Program-made: the position numbers and the translations under genes
Source of the DNA: Paracoccaceae bacterium
GTDB taxonomy: Bacteria > Pseudomonadota > Alphaproteobacteria > Rhodobacterales > Rhodobacteraceae
NCBI GenBank assembly: GCA_013003075.1
Contig: JABDLJ010000035.1
Location: 1 to 64,000 of the forward strand
Reading direction: 5' to 3'
DNA length: 64,000 nt
In this document: in pieces, positions 8,593-16,842 of the stretch
How the letters are laid out: each line of letters opens with the position of its first letter
Numbering within the stretch: the first letter of the stretch is position 1
Notes under the pieces: generated by a model
The model's database searches: none
Told to the model about the DNA's origin: nothing
What the model saw: only the letters and a program-made list of their open reading frames with translations

Positions 8593-9009
8593 ATGAAATC
8601 GGTATTGGTCTTGGCAGCAACCGCTCTGGCGGTTTCGACGTCGTTTGCGGCTGCGCAGGATGCCAGCATCGGCGCGGCAGAGTACATGAACAGCTGCGCG
8701 CAGTGCCACGGCGCAAGCGGCGAAGGCAACGGGGTGATCGCGGGGTTCCTGACCAAGTCGCCCCCCAACCTGACGCTTCTGCAAAAAGAGAATGGCGGCG
8801 TCTTTCCGTTCTCGGCGGTCTATAACACGATCGACGGCACGTCCGCGTCGGGCGTGCATGGAACCAGCGACATGCCGGCCTGGGGTGCGCGCTATTCGGC
8901 GAAGGCCGGAGAGCAGCTTGGATTTGACTACACCGGCGCGGATGTCGAGTTCTTCGCCCGGGCGCGGATCCTGGCGCTGGTGGAGTTCATCTCGACCTTC
9001 CAAGAGTAG
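8593..9009 (+). CDS. periplasmic cytochrome c (single heme)
   Basis: A 138-residue exported class I cytochrome c. The signal peptide MKSVLVLAATALAVSTSFAAAQ is cleaved after about residue 21. The heme motif is CAQCH in NSCAQCHGASGEGNG, and the likely axial Met is in SDMPAWGARY. A strong GGAGGAG precedes the ATG. A hairpin with T-run ends the gene. Such small cytochromes shuttle electrons to peroxidases or reductases; the di-heme peroxidase 1.4 kb away is a candidate partner. Confidence 0.9.
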   Translation: MKSVLVLAATALAVSTSFAAAQDASIGAAEYMNSCAQCHGASGEGNGVIAGFLTKSPPNLTLLQKENGGVFPFSAVYNTIDGTSASGVHGTSDMPAWGARYSAKAGEQLGFDYTGADVEFFARARILALVEFISTFQE

Positions 9010-9027
9010 CGGATCCGCCGAAACAAG

Positions 9028-9063
9028 AAAGGCGCGACACCTTTGTGGTGCCGCGCCTTTTTG
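9028..9063. terminator. bidirectional intrinsic terminator
   Basis: GGCGCGACACC and GGTGCCGCGCC form an 11-bp stem with one mismatch around a TTTGT loop, followed by TTTTT. The AAAG before the stem gives a short T-run for the other strand. It separates the cytochrome c gene (plus) from the TRAP operon that ends at 9083 (minus). Confidence 0.85.
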
Positions 9064-9082
9064 GCGTGAAGGATCGCCTGGC

Positions 9083-10156
9083 TTAGTTCAGATCGGCGCT
9101 GCGCTGGGCGTCGATCGCGGCCTCGGCTTCAGCCACGGCCGAATTCAGCGCGTTGAAGATCTCTTCGCCGCCGTCGATATTGGACTTGAACCAGTCATAG
9201 ACCGGGGATGCGGCGTCCTTGAACGCGGCTTTTTCATCGGGCGTCGGCACGTATAGATCGCCGCCACCGGCCTGGAAATCCTGGTAGGCCTGGATCGACT
9301 TGCGCTTTGGCGAGGCGAAGGTGGCCTGCTGCAGTGCATAAAAGCCGTCCACGACGACGCGCTGAAGCTCTGGCGGCATCGAGGAGAAGCTTTCGTTGTT
9401 CATGAACCACAACGCGCCCATGTAGGCGTGCCCGTCCAGCGTGACATATTGCAGGCCGGCATCGGGGAACTTCATGCCCATGATGTCGGTGATGCCGTTC
9501 TTGGAGCCTTCGACTACGCCGGTCTGGAAGCTGGTGAAAAGCTCGGGCCACGGGATCGGGGTCGGCGAGGCGCCAAGCGCCTTGACCAGCTCTTGCGGCA
9601 GGTCGGCGACCACGGTGCGGATCTTCAGCCCTTCCATGTCGGCCGGAGAGGCCACGCGGCGCTTGGTGTTGGCGAAGTTGCGCCAGCCGCCGGTGTTGCC
9701 GATGGTCATCAGGCGGATCGCGCCGCCCGAGACATCCAGCGTCATCTCTTTCATCTTGTTGGTGAACTCGGTGCCGTTGGCCAGGGCGGCCTCGGCCACG
9801 CGGTCGTCGGCCATCAGGTAGGGCAGATCCAGAACCTGCACGAACGGGAAGATGCCGGACGCGCCGCCAGAGGTGGAGATGTAGATGTCGATGTTGCCGT
9901 CAGCGATGCCCTGCAGGCATTCCGCGCCGTTCGAGCAAAGCTGCGTGCCGATGAACAGCTCGACCGCGATCTTGCCGTTCGAGGCCTGCTCGACGTGATT
10001 CTTGAAAACCACGAGACCGTCATAGTCCTCGTCGTTTTCGTTCGAGTTTGCCGTGGCGCGCAGATTGAACTCTGCATGGCCTGCCGCGAACGCGCTGAAA
10101 GCGCCCCCGGCCAGCATGGCAGCGGCAAGGGCCGCCGTTGTAAGACCTTTGAGCAT
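9083..10156 (-). CDS. TRAP transporter solute-binding protein, DctP family
   Basis: The periplasmic binding component of the TRAP transporter encoded just upstream. Start 10156 was chosen for its GGGAGGAA ribosome binding site and a clean signal peptide (MLKGLTTAALAAAMLAGGAFSAFAA). Mature protein features match DctP-type proteins: NGKIAVELFIGTQL, a region around DIYISTSGGASGIFP, and GGAIRLMTIGNTGGWRNF, which occupies the position of the ligand-contacting Arg segment of DctP proteins for carboxylate ligands. It is the last gene of the operon. The ligand cannot be read from sequence; an organic acid or sulfonate would fit the neighbouring monooxygenase. Confidence 0.9.
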   Translation of the reverse strand: MLKGLTTAALAAAMLAGGAFSAFAAGHAEFNLRATANSNENDEDYDGLVVFKNHVEQASNGKIAVELFIGTQLCSNGAECLQGIADGNIDIYISTSGGASGIFPFVQVLDLPYLMADDRVAEAALANGTEFTNKMKEMTLDVSGGAIRLMTIGNTGGWRNFANTKRRVASPADMEGLKIRTVVADLPQELVKALGASPTPIPWPELFTSFQTGVVEGSKNGITDIMGMKFPDAGLQYVTLDGHAYMGALWFMNNESFSSMPPELQRVVVDGFYALQQATFASPKRKSIQAYQDFQAGGGDLYVPTPDEKAAFKDAASPVYDWFKSNIDGGEEIFNALNSAVAEAEAAIDAQRSADLN

Positions 10157-10209
10157 GGTATTCCTCCCTTGGCTTTTGGTCATTGTGAGACGCGGACTGC
10201 GCGCCCCGT

Positions 10210-11682
10210 TCATTGAACGAACCCGGTCAGGCGCGGGATCGTCAGAGATATCGCCGGGACATAGGTGATCAGGAAGATCACGATGACCTCGACGGCGAGA
10301 AACGGCAGGATGGCCTTGGAAATGGTCTCGACCCGCTCGCCCGAAACGGACGAGGCGACGAAAAGCACCAGCCCCATCGGCGGGGTTGCCAGCCCCACGG
10401 TCAGGTTCACCGACATGATGATCGCGAAATGGACCGGATGCACGCCGAGATCGACGAAGATCGGCCCCAGGATCGGGCCCAGGATGATGATCGCGGGGCC
10501 TGCGTCGAGGAACATGCCGACGATGAAGAGAAGGATGTTGATCAGGAACAGCAGCATCAGCGGATTTTCCGACAGCGACAGGATGTAGTCGGCCAGGATC
10601 TGCGGCGCATAGCTGAGCGACACCACCGTCTTGAACGCCATCGCTGCACCGACCAAGAGCAGCACCACCGCCGAGGTGAGGGCGGCGCGGCTCAGCACCT
10701 CTGGCAGATCGCGCAGGCTCATGGTGCGCAGAATGAAGAAGGCCACGATCACCGCGTAGAAGACCGCGACGGCGGCCGCCTCGGTCGGGGTGAAGACGCC
10801 CACCAGGATGCCGCCCAGGATCAGAATCGGCGTCTGCAGCGGCACCACGGCGCGTTTGCAGACGATGCGGAAGTCGCTAGAGACCTGTTTGCGCATCGCC
10901 ATCAGGATGACATGCGCGATCACCAGGCCGATGGCGAAGAAGATCCAGCCGTTGATGCCTTCGGGCGCCATCGCGCTGGCGATCATCGCGAGGATGCCGC
11001 CGAGGTTGACGCGCAGAAGGAAGAACGAAAACCAGCCCTCGATCGGCGAGATCGACTGGTCCTTGATCACGATCCGTTCGGCTTTCGGCAGATCGTAGCG
11101 GTCGGCCAAAACGCGGATCATGACCATCAGGCCGACGCCGACCATCACCCCCGGCACGATGCCGGCGAGAAACAGCGCGGCGACGCTTTCGCCCATCACG
11201 TAGGCGTAGATGATCATGATGCCCGACGGCGGGATGATCGGCCCGATCACCGAAGAGGCCGCCGTGATCGCGGCGGCAAAGCGGCGGGTGTAGCCCTGCT
11301 TTTCCATCGCCGGGATCAGCATCGAGCCAAGCGCCGAGGTGTCGGCCACCGCCGAGCCCGAAAGACCGGCAAAGAGGATCGAAGAGAGGACGTTCACATG
11401 CGCCAGCCCGCCGCGCAAATGCCCCATCAGTGCTTGGCTGAATTCGACAAGGCGGATCGTGATGCCGCCCTTGTTCATCATTTCGCCGGCCAGCATGAAG
11501 AACGGGATCGCCATCAGCGGAAAGCTGTCCATGCCGTTGTAGACGTTGCGGTAAAGCAGGGTGATGTCCTTTTCCTGCCCGTTAAGCCAAAGCAGCAGCC
11601 CCGGCGCGGCCAGAAGCCCGAAGAAGACCGGCAGACCGATCAGCAGGAACAGAAGGAAGAGCGGAAGAAACCAGATCAGCAT
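10210..11682 (-). CDS. TRAP transporter large permease, DctM family
   Basis: A 490-residue protein with about 12-13 transmembrane helices and the DctM family signatures FPLMAIPFFMLAGEMMNKGG, ILFAGLSGSAVADTSALG and GPIIPPSGIMIIYA. It forms the Na+-driven transport channel with the small subunit. Only 5 bases separate it from the dctQ-like gene upstream, and 53 from the dctP-like gene downstream. Confidence 0.95.
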   Translation of the reverse strand: MLIWFLPLFLLFLLIGLPVFFGLLAAPGLLLWLNGQEKDITLLYRNVYNGMDSFPLMAIPFFMLAGEMMNKGGITIRLVEFSQALMGHLRGGLAHVNVLSSILFAGLSGSAVADTSALGSMLIPAMEKQGYTRRFAAAITAASSVIGPIIPPSGIMIIYAYVMGESVAALFLAGIVPGVMVGVGLMVMIRVLADRYDLPKAERIVIKDQSISPIEGWFSFFLLRVNLGGILAMIASAMAPEGINGWIFFAIGLVIAHVILMAMRKQVSSDFRIVCKRAVVPLQTPILILGGILVGVFTPTEAAAVAVFYAVIVAFFILRTMSLRDLPEVLSRAALTSAVVLLLVGAAMAFKTVVSLSYAPQILADYILSLSENPLMLLFLINILLFIVGMFLDAGPAIIILGPILGPIFVDLGVHPVHFAIIMSVNLTVGLATPPMGLVLFVASSVSGERVETISKAILPFLAVEVIVIFLITYVPAISLTIPRLTGFVQ

Positions 11683-11687
11683 GTCCG

Positions 11688-12281
11688 TTACTCCGCCATT
11701 ATTTCGTCAGGGCCGGCCGGGATCGGTCGAAGATCGTCGCCCGAACCCAGAAGGGTGATGATTGAACGCAGCATCAGCTCGATATTGACGATGATCAGCA
11801 GCACCACGCCCACAAGAAGCGAGGCCATCATCCACGAGCGCGGCACCCGCAGCCATTCGGAGAAATCGAGCGCGGTGGGCACGTAAAGCGCCGCTGTCGC
11901 AAAGCGCCCGCCGAACCCGGTGACCTCTTTCCAGCCGATGGGCAGCGCGACCAGCAGCACCGCCAGCGCCACGACCAGAAGGAAAAGAGAGATGATCGCG
12001 CCCAGGCGCTGGGGCAGCGCGCGCACGGCCAGATCGATCGCCACGAAGCCGCCGCGCCGGTAGGCGGTGGGCGCCATCAACCCGGTGAGCCACAGCATCA
12101 TGAAGCGGGCGGCCTCGTCGGGCCAGGGCAGGGCGTTGTTCAGGACGTAGCGGAAGAAGACCTGGATCAGAATCGCCAGGACCATCAGCCCGATCGCCAA
12201 GATACCGATGGCACGGCCGATCTTCAGCACAACGTCGTTCCAGAGCTGAAAGGGCAGCAAAAGCCCTGTGAGTAGCGCCAT
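11688..12281 (-). CDS. TRAP transporter small permease, DctQ family
   Basis: A 197-residue four-helix membrane protein. WPDEAARFMMLWLTGLMAPTAYRRGGFVAID is the typical DctQ core (its E-A-x-R-x-x-x-x-W pattern lies between helices 2 and 3). It tethers the large permease. The 110-base gap upstream (12282-12391) holds a short GGTCC/GGACC hairpin at 12302-12317, but the gene is probably also reached by readthrough from the flavin reductase gene. Confidence 0.92.
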   Translation of the reverse strand: MALLTGLLLPFQLWNDVVLKIGRAIGILAIGLMVLAILIQVFFRYVLNNALPWPDEAARFMMLWLTGLMAPTAYRRGGFVAIDLAVRALPQRLGAIISLFLLVVALAVLLVALPIGWKEVTGFGGRFATAALYVPTALDFSEWLRVPRSWMMASLLVGVVLLIIVNIELMLRSIITLLGSGDDLRPIPAGPDEIMAE

Positions 12282-12391
12282 GGCGACTATCCTCCCTCTG
12301 CGGTCCTTTTGCGGACCTTTTGTCGTTCTACCTTCGGCGCTTAATCGTTTTGTGTAAAGCGTCTCGAAGGCTCCTGTTGGTTCTGGCCGCG

Positions 12392-12886
12392 TCAGTCAGG
12401 CGGCCCGAGCGGGCGCAATCCGCCTTGCGCGAAGACAAGCGGAGCGCCGTCCGATTTGGCCACGCGTTCCACATGGCCAACGATGATCAGGTGGTCGCCG
12501 CCGTCATGGGCGGCATGGCGGGTGCATTCGAAACGCGCCAGTGCGCCGGCCAGAAGTGGCACGCCGGCCTCGCTGGCCGACCAGTCGATACCGCTGAAAT
12601 CGAACCCGTCGCGGGTGAAGCGGTTGCAGATATGAACCTGCGCGTCGCTGAGGATGTGGATGGCGTAGTGGCTGGCCGCTTCGAAGGCGGCAAAACGCTT
12701 GGAGGCCCGCGCCGGCGACCAGAGCACCAGCGGCGGGTCGAGCGACACGCTGGCAAAGCTGTTGGCGGTGATGCCGAGCGGGCCGTGCAAGGTTTGCGTC
12801 GTCACCACGGTGACCCCGGTGGCGAACTGACCCAGCGCGTCGCGGAACGCTCGGCTTGCGTCGATATCTGGCCTGAAAGCGGTCAT
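12392..12886 (-). CDS. flavin reductase (HpaC-like), NAD(P)H:FMN
   Basis: A 164-residue flavin reductase domain protein. Residues 13-60 hold the FMN-binding pattern RDALGQFATGVTVVTTQ and GITANSFASVSLDPPLVLWS; the C-terminal GDHLIIVGHVE is the conserved family end. Such enzymes supply reduced FMN by diffusion to two-component monooxygenases, and the SsuD-like monooxygenase is encoded two genes upstream. Its ATG overlaps the aldo/keto reductase stop by four bases (ATGA). Confidence 0.9.
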   Translation of the reverse strand: MTAFRPDIDASRAFRDALGQFATGVTVVTTQTLHGPLGITANSFASVSLDPPLVLWSPARASKRFAAFEAASHYAIHILSDAQVHICNRFTRDGFDFSGIDWSASEAGVPLLAGALARFECTRHAAHDGGDHLIIVGHVERVAKSDGAPLVFAQGGLRPLGPPD

Positions 12887-13776
12887 GGCACCTCGTGTCC
12901 GAGGGCTTCGGTATGTAGCTCAAACCAGGTCTGCCGGTCCATCGGGACTTTCGTCGCATCGCCGATCGTCTTGATGCGGCTCAGGGTATTGGTGCCCATC
13001 ACCGGCAGGATCCGCGCCGGATGCGCCAGAAGCCACGCCACGGCCACGGCGGCTTCATCGGTGCCATGCGCGTCGCCGATCGCTTTAAGCTTGGCGCGCA
13101 AGCCACTGTTCTTGCTGTCGAAAAGCCCGCCGCCGCCCAGCGGCGACCAGGCCATCGGCGGGATGCCGCGTTCCTGCAGGAACGCCACATCGCCATTGGT
13201 GAAACCGTCATGCGCCAGCAGGCTCAGCTCGATCTGGTTGGTCACCAGCGGCGCCTTGGTGGCGGCTTGCAGCAGCGTCCAGTCATGCAGCTTGAAGTTT
13301 GACACCCCGACGCAGCGGACCTTGCCCGAGGCGACGACCTCATCCAGCGCGGCGCCGGTCTCGGCGGCGTCCATCAGCGGGTCGGGGCGGTGGATCAGCA
13401 GAAGGTCGATCTGCTCTATATGCATGTTTGTCAAAGAGTTATCGACCGACTTCAAGAGATGCGCGCGGCTGGTGTCGTAGTATTTGACGCGGGCATCCGC
13501 ATAAAGGCCGGCGGGCGCGACGATATCGCACTTGGTGACGATTTCGATCTGGTCCTTCAGGCCGGGCGCGGCCTTCAGTGCGGCGCCGAGTATCGCTTCG
13601 GCCTCGTATCCGCCATAGATGTCGGCCTGGTCCATCGAGGTGATGCCCTGCGCCAGGCAGGCCTCGATCTTGGCCTGCACATGGGCGGGGCTGGTGTTGG
13701 CGTCGTCGCCAAGCCGCCACATGCCATAGACGATGCGGCTGAGGCTCAGATCGGCGGTCAGGTCGATGCGGTCCAT
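12883..13776 (-). CDS. aldo/keto reductase
   Basis: A 297-residue NADPH-type (alpha/beta)8 reductase. The catalytic tetrad is recognisable: Asp in MDQADIYGGYEAE with its Tyr, Lys in EIVTKCDI, and His in LLLIHRPDPL. NADP-binding residues lie in the C-terminal PARILPVMGTNTLSRI. Start 13776 gives a TGATG junction with the upstream monooxygenase gene. It presumably reduces an aldehyde or ketone released by the monooxygenase. Confidence 0.88.
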   Translation of the reverse strand: MDRIDLTADLSLSRIVYGMWRLGDDANTSPAHVQAKIEACLAQGITSMDQADIYGGYEAEAILGAALKAAPGLKDQIEIVTKCDIVAPAGLYADARVKYYDTSRAHLLKSVDNSLTNMHIEQIDLLLIHRPDPLMDAAETGAALDEVVASGKVRCVGVSNFKLHDWTLLQAATKAPLVTNQIELSLLAHDGFTNGDVAFLQERGIPPMAWSPLGGGGLFDSKNSGLRAKLKAIGDAHGTDEAAVAVAWLLAHPARILPVMGTNTLSRIKTIGDATKVPMDRQTWFELHTEALGHEVP

Positions 13777-14933
13777 CAGCGGCGTTCTCCGTCCCCGAGG
13801 GGCGTTGGGGGTGTGGTTGCGGGCACCCGGCCATAGGCTTCGGGCAAAGAGCAGGTCTTGATATTCGGCAGAACGCGAGTGCCGAAAGAGATACACTCAT
13901 CGATATGCGGATATCCCGAGAAGATGAAGGCGCGGATGCCCATCTTCTGGTAGGCTTCGATCCGGCTCATCACCTGATCGGTGGACCCGACCAGCGCCGC
14001 GCCGCAACCAGAGCGTGCGCGGCCGACCCCGGTCCAAAGGTTGGGCTCGATATAGCCGTATTTGTCGGCAAGCTCGCGCGCCCGGGCCTGGTGCGAAACG
14101 CCAAGGCTGACGCTGTCATGGGCGCGGTCGCGGATCAGCTTGCCGTACTCGTCGTCAAGCTTGCTGACCAGATGGTCGGCATATTCGCGGGCCTCGGCTT
14201 CGGTGTCGCGGACGATCATGTGAACGCGCAGGCCATAATCGAGCGTGCGGCCATGATCGGCGGCCCGCGCGTGCACGTCGCGCATCCGTTGGGCGATCGC
14301 CTCGGTGGGTTCGGGCCACATCAGGTAGACATCGCAATGCTCGGCGCACAGATCGAGCGCGGCAGGCGAGTAGCCCCCGAAATACATCAGCGGGCCGCCG
14401 TTCTGCTGGTAGGGTCTGGCCGGATCGGTGGACACGCCCTTGAAGGTGTAGATCTCGCCTTCGTGGGTGATCTCGTCCCGCGTCCAGGCCTGGCGCAGGA
14501 TCTCTACCACTTCGCGGCTGCGCTGGTATCTGTGGGCGCTGTCGGCCACCTCGCCGGGGAAATCCGACGAGATGATGTTGATCGTCAGCCGGCCTTTCAG
14601 CATGTGGTCGAGCGTGGCGATGGTGCGCGCGAGCATGATCGGCTGCATCTCGCCGCAGCGGACCGCGGCAAGCATGTTGATCGTGTCCGTGAGTGGGGCG
14701 CAGCCGGCGACGAAAGACAGCGTGTCCTGTCCGACCTGGTACGACGAGGGGCAGAGGATGTTGCGAAAGCCCTGGCGTTCTGCCTCCAGCAGGATGTCCC
14801 GGCAATGCTCCCAGCTGGAGCGCAATGCGCCGTCCGGCACGCCGAGATATGCGTAATCGTCCGAGCACAGCGCCGAGAACCACGAGACTTCGGCGGCATC
14901 GAGATCGGCAGAGGTGACGGGGACGATGGTCAT
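13776..14933 (-). CDS. LLM-class flavin-dependent monooxygenase, SsuD-like
   Basis: A 385-residue bacterial luciferase-like monooxygenase that uses FMNH2 and O2. It resembles alkanesulfonate monooxygenase SsuD: FNILCPSSYQVGQDTLSFVA, MLAAVRCGEMQP..LARTIATLDHM, RLTINIISSDFPGE and the insert PYQQNGGPLMYFGGYSPAA. The flavin reductase and an aldo/keto reductase are in the same operon, so a full two-component oxygenase with follow-up reduction is encoded. SsuD proteins release an aldehyde plus sulfite from sulfonates, but the family also attacks ethers, amines and heterocycles, so the substrate is open. First gene of a six-gene operon ending in the TRAP transporter. Confidence 0.88.
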   Translation of the reverse strand: MTIVPVTSADLDAAEVSWFSALCSDDYAYLGVPDGALRSSWEHCRDILLEAERQGFRNILCPSSYQVGQDTLSFVAGCAPLTDTINMLAAVRCGEMQPIMLARTIATLDHMLKGRLTINIISSDFPGEVADSAHRYQRSREVVEILRQAWTRDEITHEGEIYTFKGVSTDPARPYQQNGGPLMYFGGYSPAALDLCAEHCDVYLMWPEPTEAIAQRMRDVHARAADHGRTLDYGLRVHMIVRDTEAEAREYADHLVSKLDDEYGKLIRDRAHDSVSLGVSHQARARELADKYGYIEPNLWTGVGRARSGCGAALVGSTDQVMSRIEAYQKMGIRAFIFSGYPHIDECISFGTRVLPNIKTCSLPEAYGRVPATTPPTPLGDGERR

Positions 14934-14981
14934 CGAATCTTTTCCCGGGGTGCAGATTTTACTTGCCTAGCACTGTCGTTG

Positions 14982-15005
14982 GATTGCATCAATGGTGTAT
15001 CAATC
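14982..15005. promoter_or_regulatory. candidate GntR operator, 24-bp interrupted palindrome
   Basis: Outer arms GATTG and CAATC and inner CA/TG pairs are symmetric (GATTG-N3-CA-N4-TG-N3-CAATC). It lies 15 bases before the GntR-family start at 15020 and 49 bases from the divergent monooxygenase start at 14933, the expected place for an autoregulating repressor that controls both transcripts. Binding is inferred. Confidence 0.45.
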
Positions 15006-15019
15006 TGTAACATGGCGCC

Positions 15020-15721
15020 ATGACCGATCCAACCGCACTGCCCAAGTACGTGCAAACAGCCGAGATGCTGATCCGCGAGATCGGCGCGGGCCGGCTGATC
15101 GCGGGCGAGCGGTTGGCGCCCGAACGCGAGATGGCAGCAGGGCTGGGGATCTCGGTCGGAACGCTGCGAAAGGCGCTTGCGGACCTTGAAAAGCGGGGCC
15201 TTCTCGACCGGGTGCAGGGCTCTGGCAACTACGTGCGCGCCGGCGCCGAGGCGGCGGGGGTCTACGCGCTGTTCCGGCTGGAGCTGTTGGAGGGCGGCGG
15301 GCTGCCCACGGCCGATCTTCTGTCGGTGACGCGCATGGCAAAGCCGCGCGGGTTGCCCCGTTTCGGCAGCGCGGCCGAGGGTCACCGGATCCGCCGGCTG
15401 CGGCGTCTTGGCGGGCTGCCTGCCGCGGTCGAGGAGATCTGGCTGGACGGTGACCGCGCCGTGCAGATCGCGCCGGAAGATCTTAGTGAAAGCCTTTATC
15501 TTTACTACAAATCGCGGCTTGGCTTCTGGATCACCCGGGCCGAGGATGCGGTGAGCGTGGGCACGGTGCCGGACTGGGCCGGCCCGCCGTTCGGGCTGCG
15601 CCCGGGCGCGGCGTGCGGCTATATCGAGCGGACGAGCCACGCCACCGATGGCAGCGTGCCAGAGGTCTCGCGAACCTGGTTCGATCACACCCGCGCGGCC
15701 TATGTCGCGCGACTGAAATAG
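15020..15721 (+). CDS. GntR-family regulator, HutC (UTRA) type
   Basis: A 233-residue repressor-type regulator. Residues about 8-72 form the GntR winged helix (LAPEREMAAGLGISVGTLRKALADLEKRGLL, then VQGSGNYV in the wing). The remainder fits the UTRA effector domain of the HutC subfamily. It is divergent from the monooxygenase-TRAP operon with a palindrome in the 86-base gap, so control of that operon is likely. No good ribosome binding site is visible before the ATG. Confidence 0.88.
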   Translation: MTDPTALPKYVQTAEMLIREIGAGRLIAGERLAPEREMAAGLGISVGTLRKALADLEKRGLLDRVQGSGNYVRAGAEAAGVYALFRLELLEGGGLPTADLLSVTRMAKPRGLPRFGSAAEGHRIRRLRRLGGLPAAVEEIWLDGDRAVQIAPEDLSESLYLYYKSRLGFWITRAEDAVSVGTVPDWAGPPFGLRPGAACGYIERTSHATDGSVPEVSRTWFDHTRAAYVARLK

Positions 15722-15729
15722 GAAGACAG

Positions 15730-16821
15730 ATGGGCGACGTTCTAAACTACGGCATGATCGGCTGCGGCATGATGGGCCAGGAGCATATCCGCAATATCGC
15801 GCTTTTGCCCCGGGCTCGGGTGGCGGCGATCTACGAGCCGGACCGGCTGATGGCCGAAAAAGCCAAGGCGATGGCGCCGAATGCCAAGATGATGGGCAGC
15901 GTGGCCGATCTGCTGGCAGAGCCGTCGCTTGACTGCCTTTTGATCGTCAGTCCCAACCACGCGCATGTGGCGCAGCTGGAAGAGATCGCGGCACAGCGCC
16001 CGCTGCCGATGCTGGTGGAAAAGCCGCTATATACCGATCCGGCGGACAAGGCGCGGATCGCGGCGCTGGCGGCGAGCTATCCCGCGCCGATCTGGGTGGC
16101 GATGGAGTATCGCTACATGCCGCCCGTTGCCAAGCTGATCGAAGAGGCCGAGGCGGCGACCGGCGGAATCCGGATGCTGACCATCCGCGAGCACCGCTTT
16201 CCCTTCTTGCCGAAGGTCGGCGACTGGAACCGGTTCAACCGCAACACCGGCGGCACGCTGGTGGAAAAATGCTGCCATTTCTTCGACCTGATGCGGCTGA
16301 TCCTGAAGGCCGAGCCTGTGCGCGTGATGGCAAGCGCGGGCCAGGAGGTGAACCACCTCGATGAAACCTATGCCGGCGAAGTGCCCGACATCTGGGACAC
16401 CGCCTATGTCATCGTCGATTTCGACAGCGGTGCGCGCGGCATGCTGGAGCTGTGCATGTATGCCGAGGGCGCGCGCTTCCAGGAAGAGATCGCGGCTGTC
16501 GGACCGAAGGGCAAGATCGAGTGCCTGGTGCCGGGGCCGGGGCGGTTCTGGCCGACGCATCTGGGCGCGCCGCCGGTGCCGCAGGTGATCGTCAGCCCGC
16601 GCAGCCCCAAGGGGCCGCTGGCGGTAGAGATCCCGGTCGATCCCACACTTCTGGATGCGGGCGATCACAATGGCTCGACCTTCTACCAGCATGCGCTGTT
16701 CCAGCGGGCGGTGCGCGGCGAGATCGTTCCCGAGGTTACGCTGATGGACGGCGCGCGCGCGGCCGAGATGGGCATGGCGGCGCAAGAGGCGGCGCGGCGC
16801 CGCGCGGTGGTGGCGCTTTAG
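15730..16821 (+). CDS. Gfo/Idh/MocA-family NAD(P)-dependent dehydrogenase
   Basis: A 363-residue dehydrogenase with an N-terminal Rossmann motif (YGMIGCGMMGQEHI) and the family lysine in LVEKPLYTD; GTLVEKCCHFFDLMRL carries the catalytic-region His. Substrates in this family are usually sugars, inositols or related polyols, but some members act on aromatic dihydrodiols. The ATG at 15730 has AGGA eight bases upstream and follows the GntR stop by 8 bases, so the two genes are one transcript. It may act in the same catabolic route as the divergent operon. Confidence 0.9.
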   Translation: MGDVLNYGMIGCGMMGQEHIRNIALLPRARVAAIYEPDRLMAEKAKAMAPNAKMMGSVADLLAEPSLDCLLIVSPNHAHVAQLEEIAAQRPLPMLVEKPLYTDPADKARIAALAASYPAPIWVAMEYRYMPPVAKLIEEAEAATGGIRMLTIREHRFPFLPKVGDWNRFNRNTGGTLVEKCCHFFDLMRLILKAEPVRVMASAGQEVNHLDETYAGEVPDIWDTAYVIVDFDSGARGMLELCMYAEGARFQEEIAAVGPKGKIECLVPGPGRFWPTHLGAPPVPQVIVSPRSPKGPLAVEIPVDPTLLDAGDHNGSTFYQHALFQRAVRGEIVPEVTLMDGARAAEMGMAAQEAARRRAVVAL

Positions 16822-16842
16822 GGCGCGGGACCGGACGGCGGG

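Noticed and set aside
10213..11886. A 557-codon plus-strand frame opposite the DctM gene
   Set aside because: The translation is dominated by D, R, Q, H and E, the usual mirror image of a hydrophobic membrane protein on the other strand.
12302..12317. A terminator between the flavin reductase gene and the TRAP genes
   Set aside because: The hairpin has only a 5-bp stem with no following T-run, so I treat the six genes as one operon.
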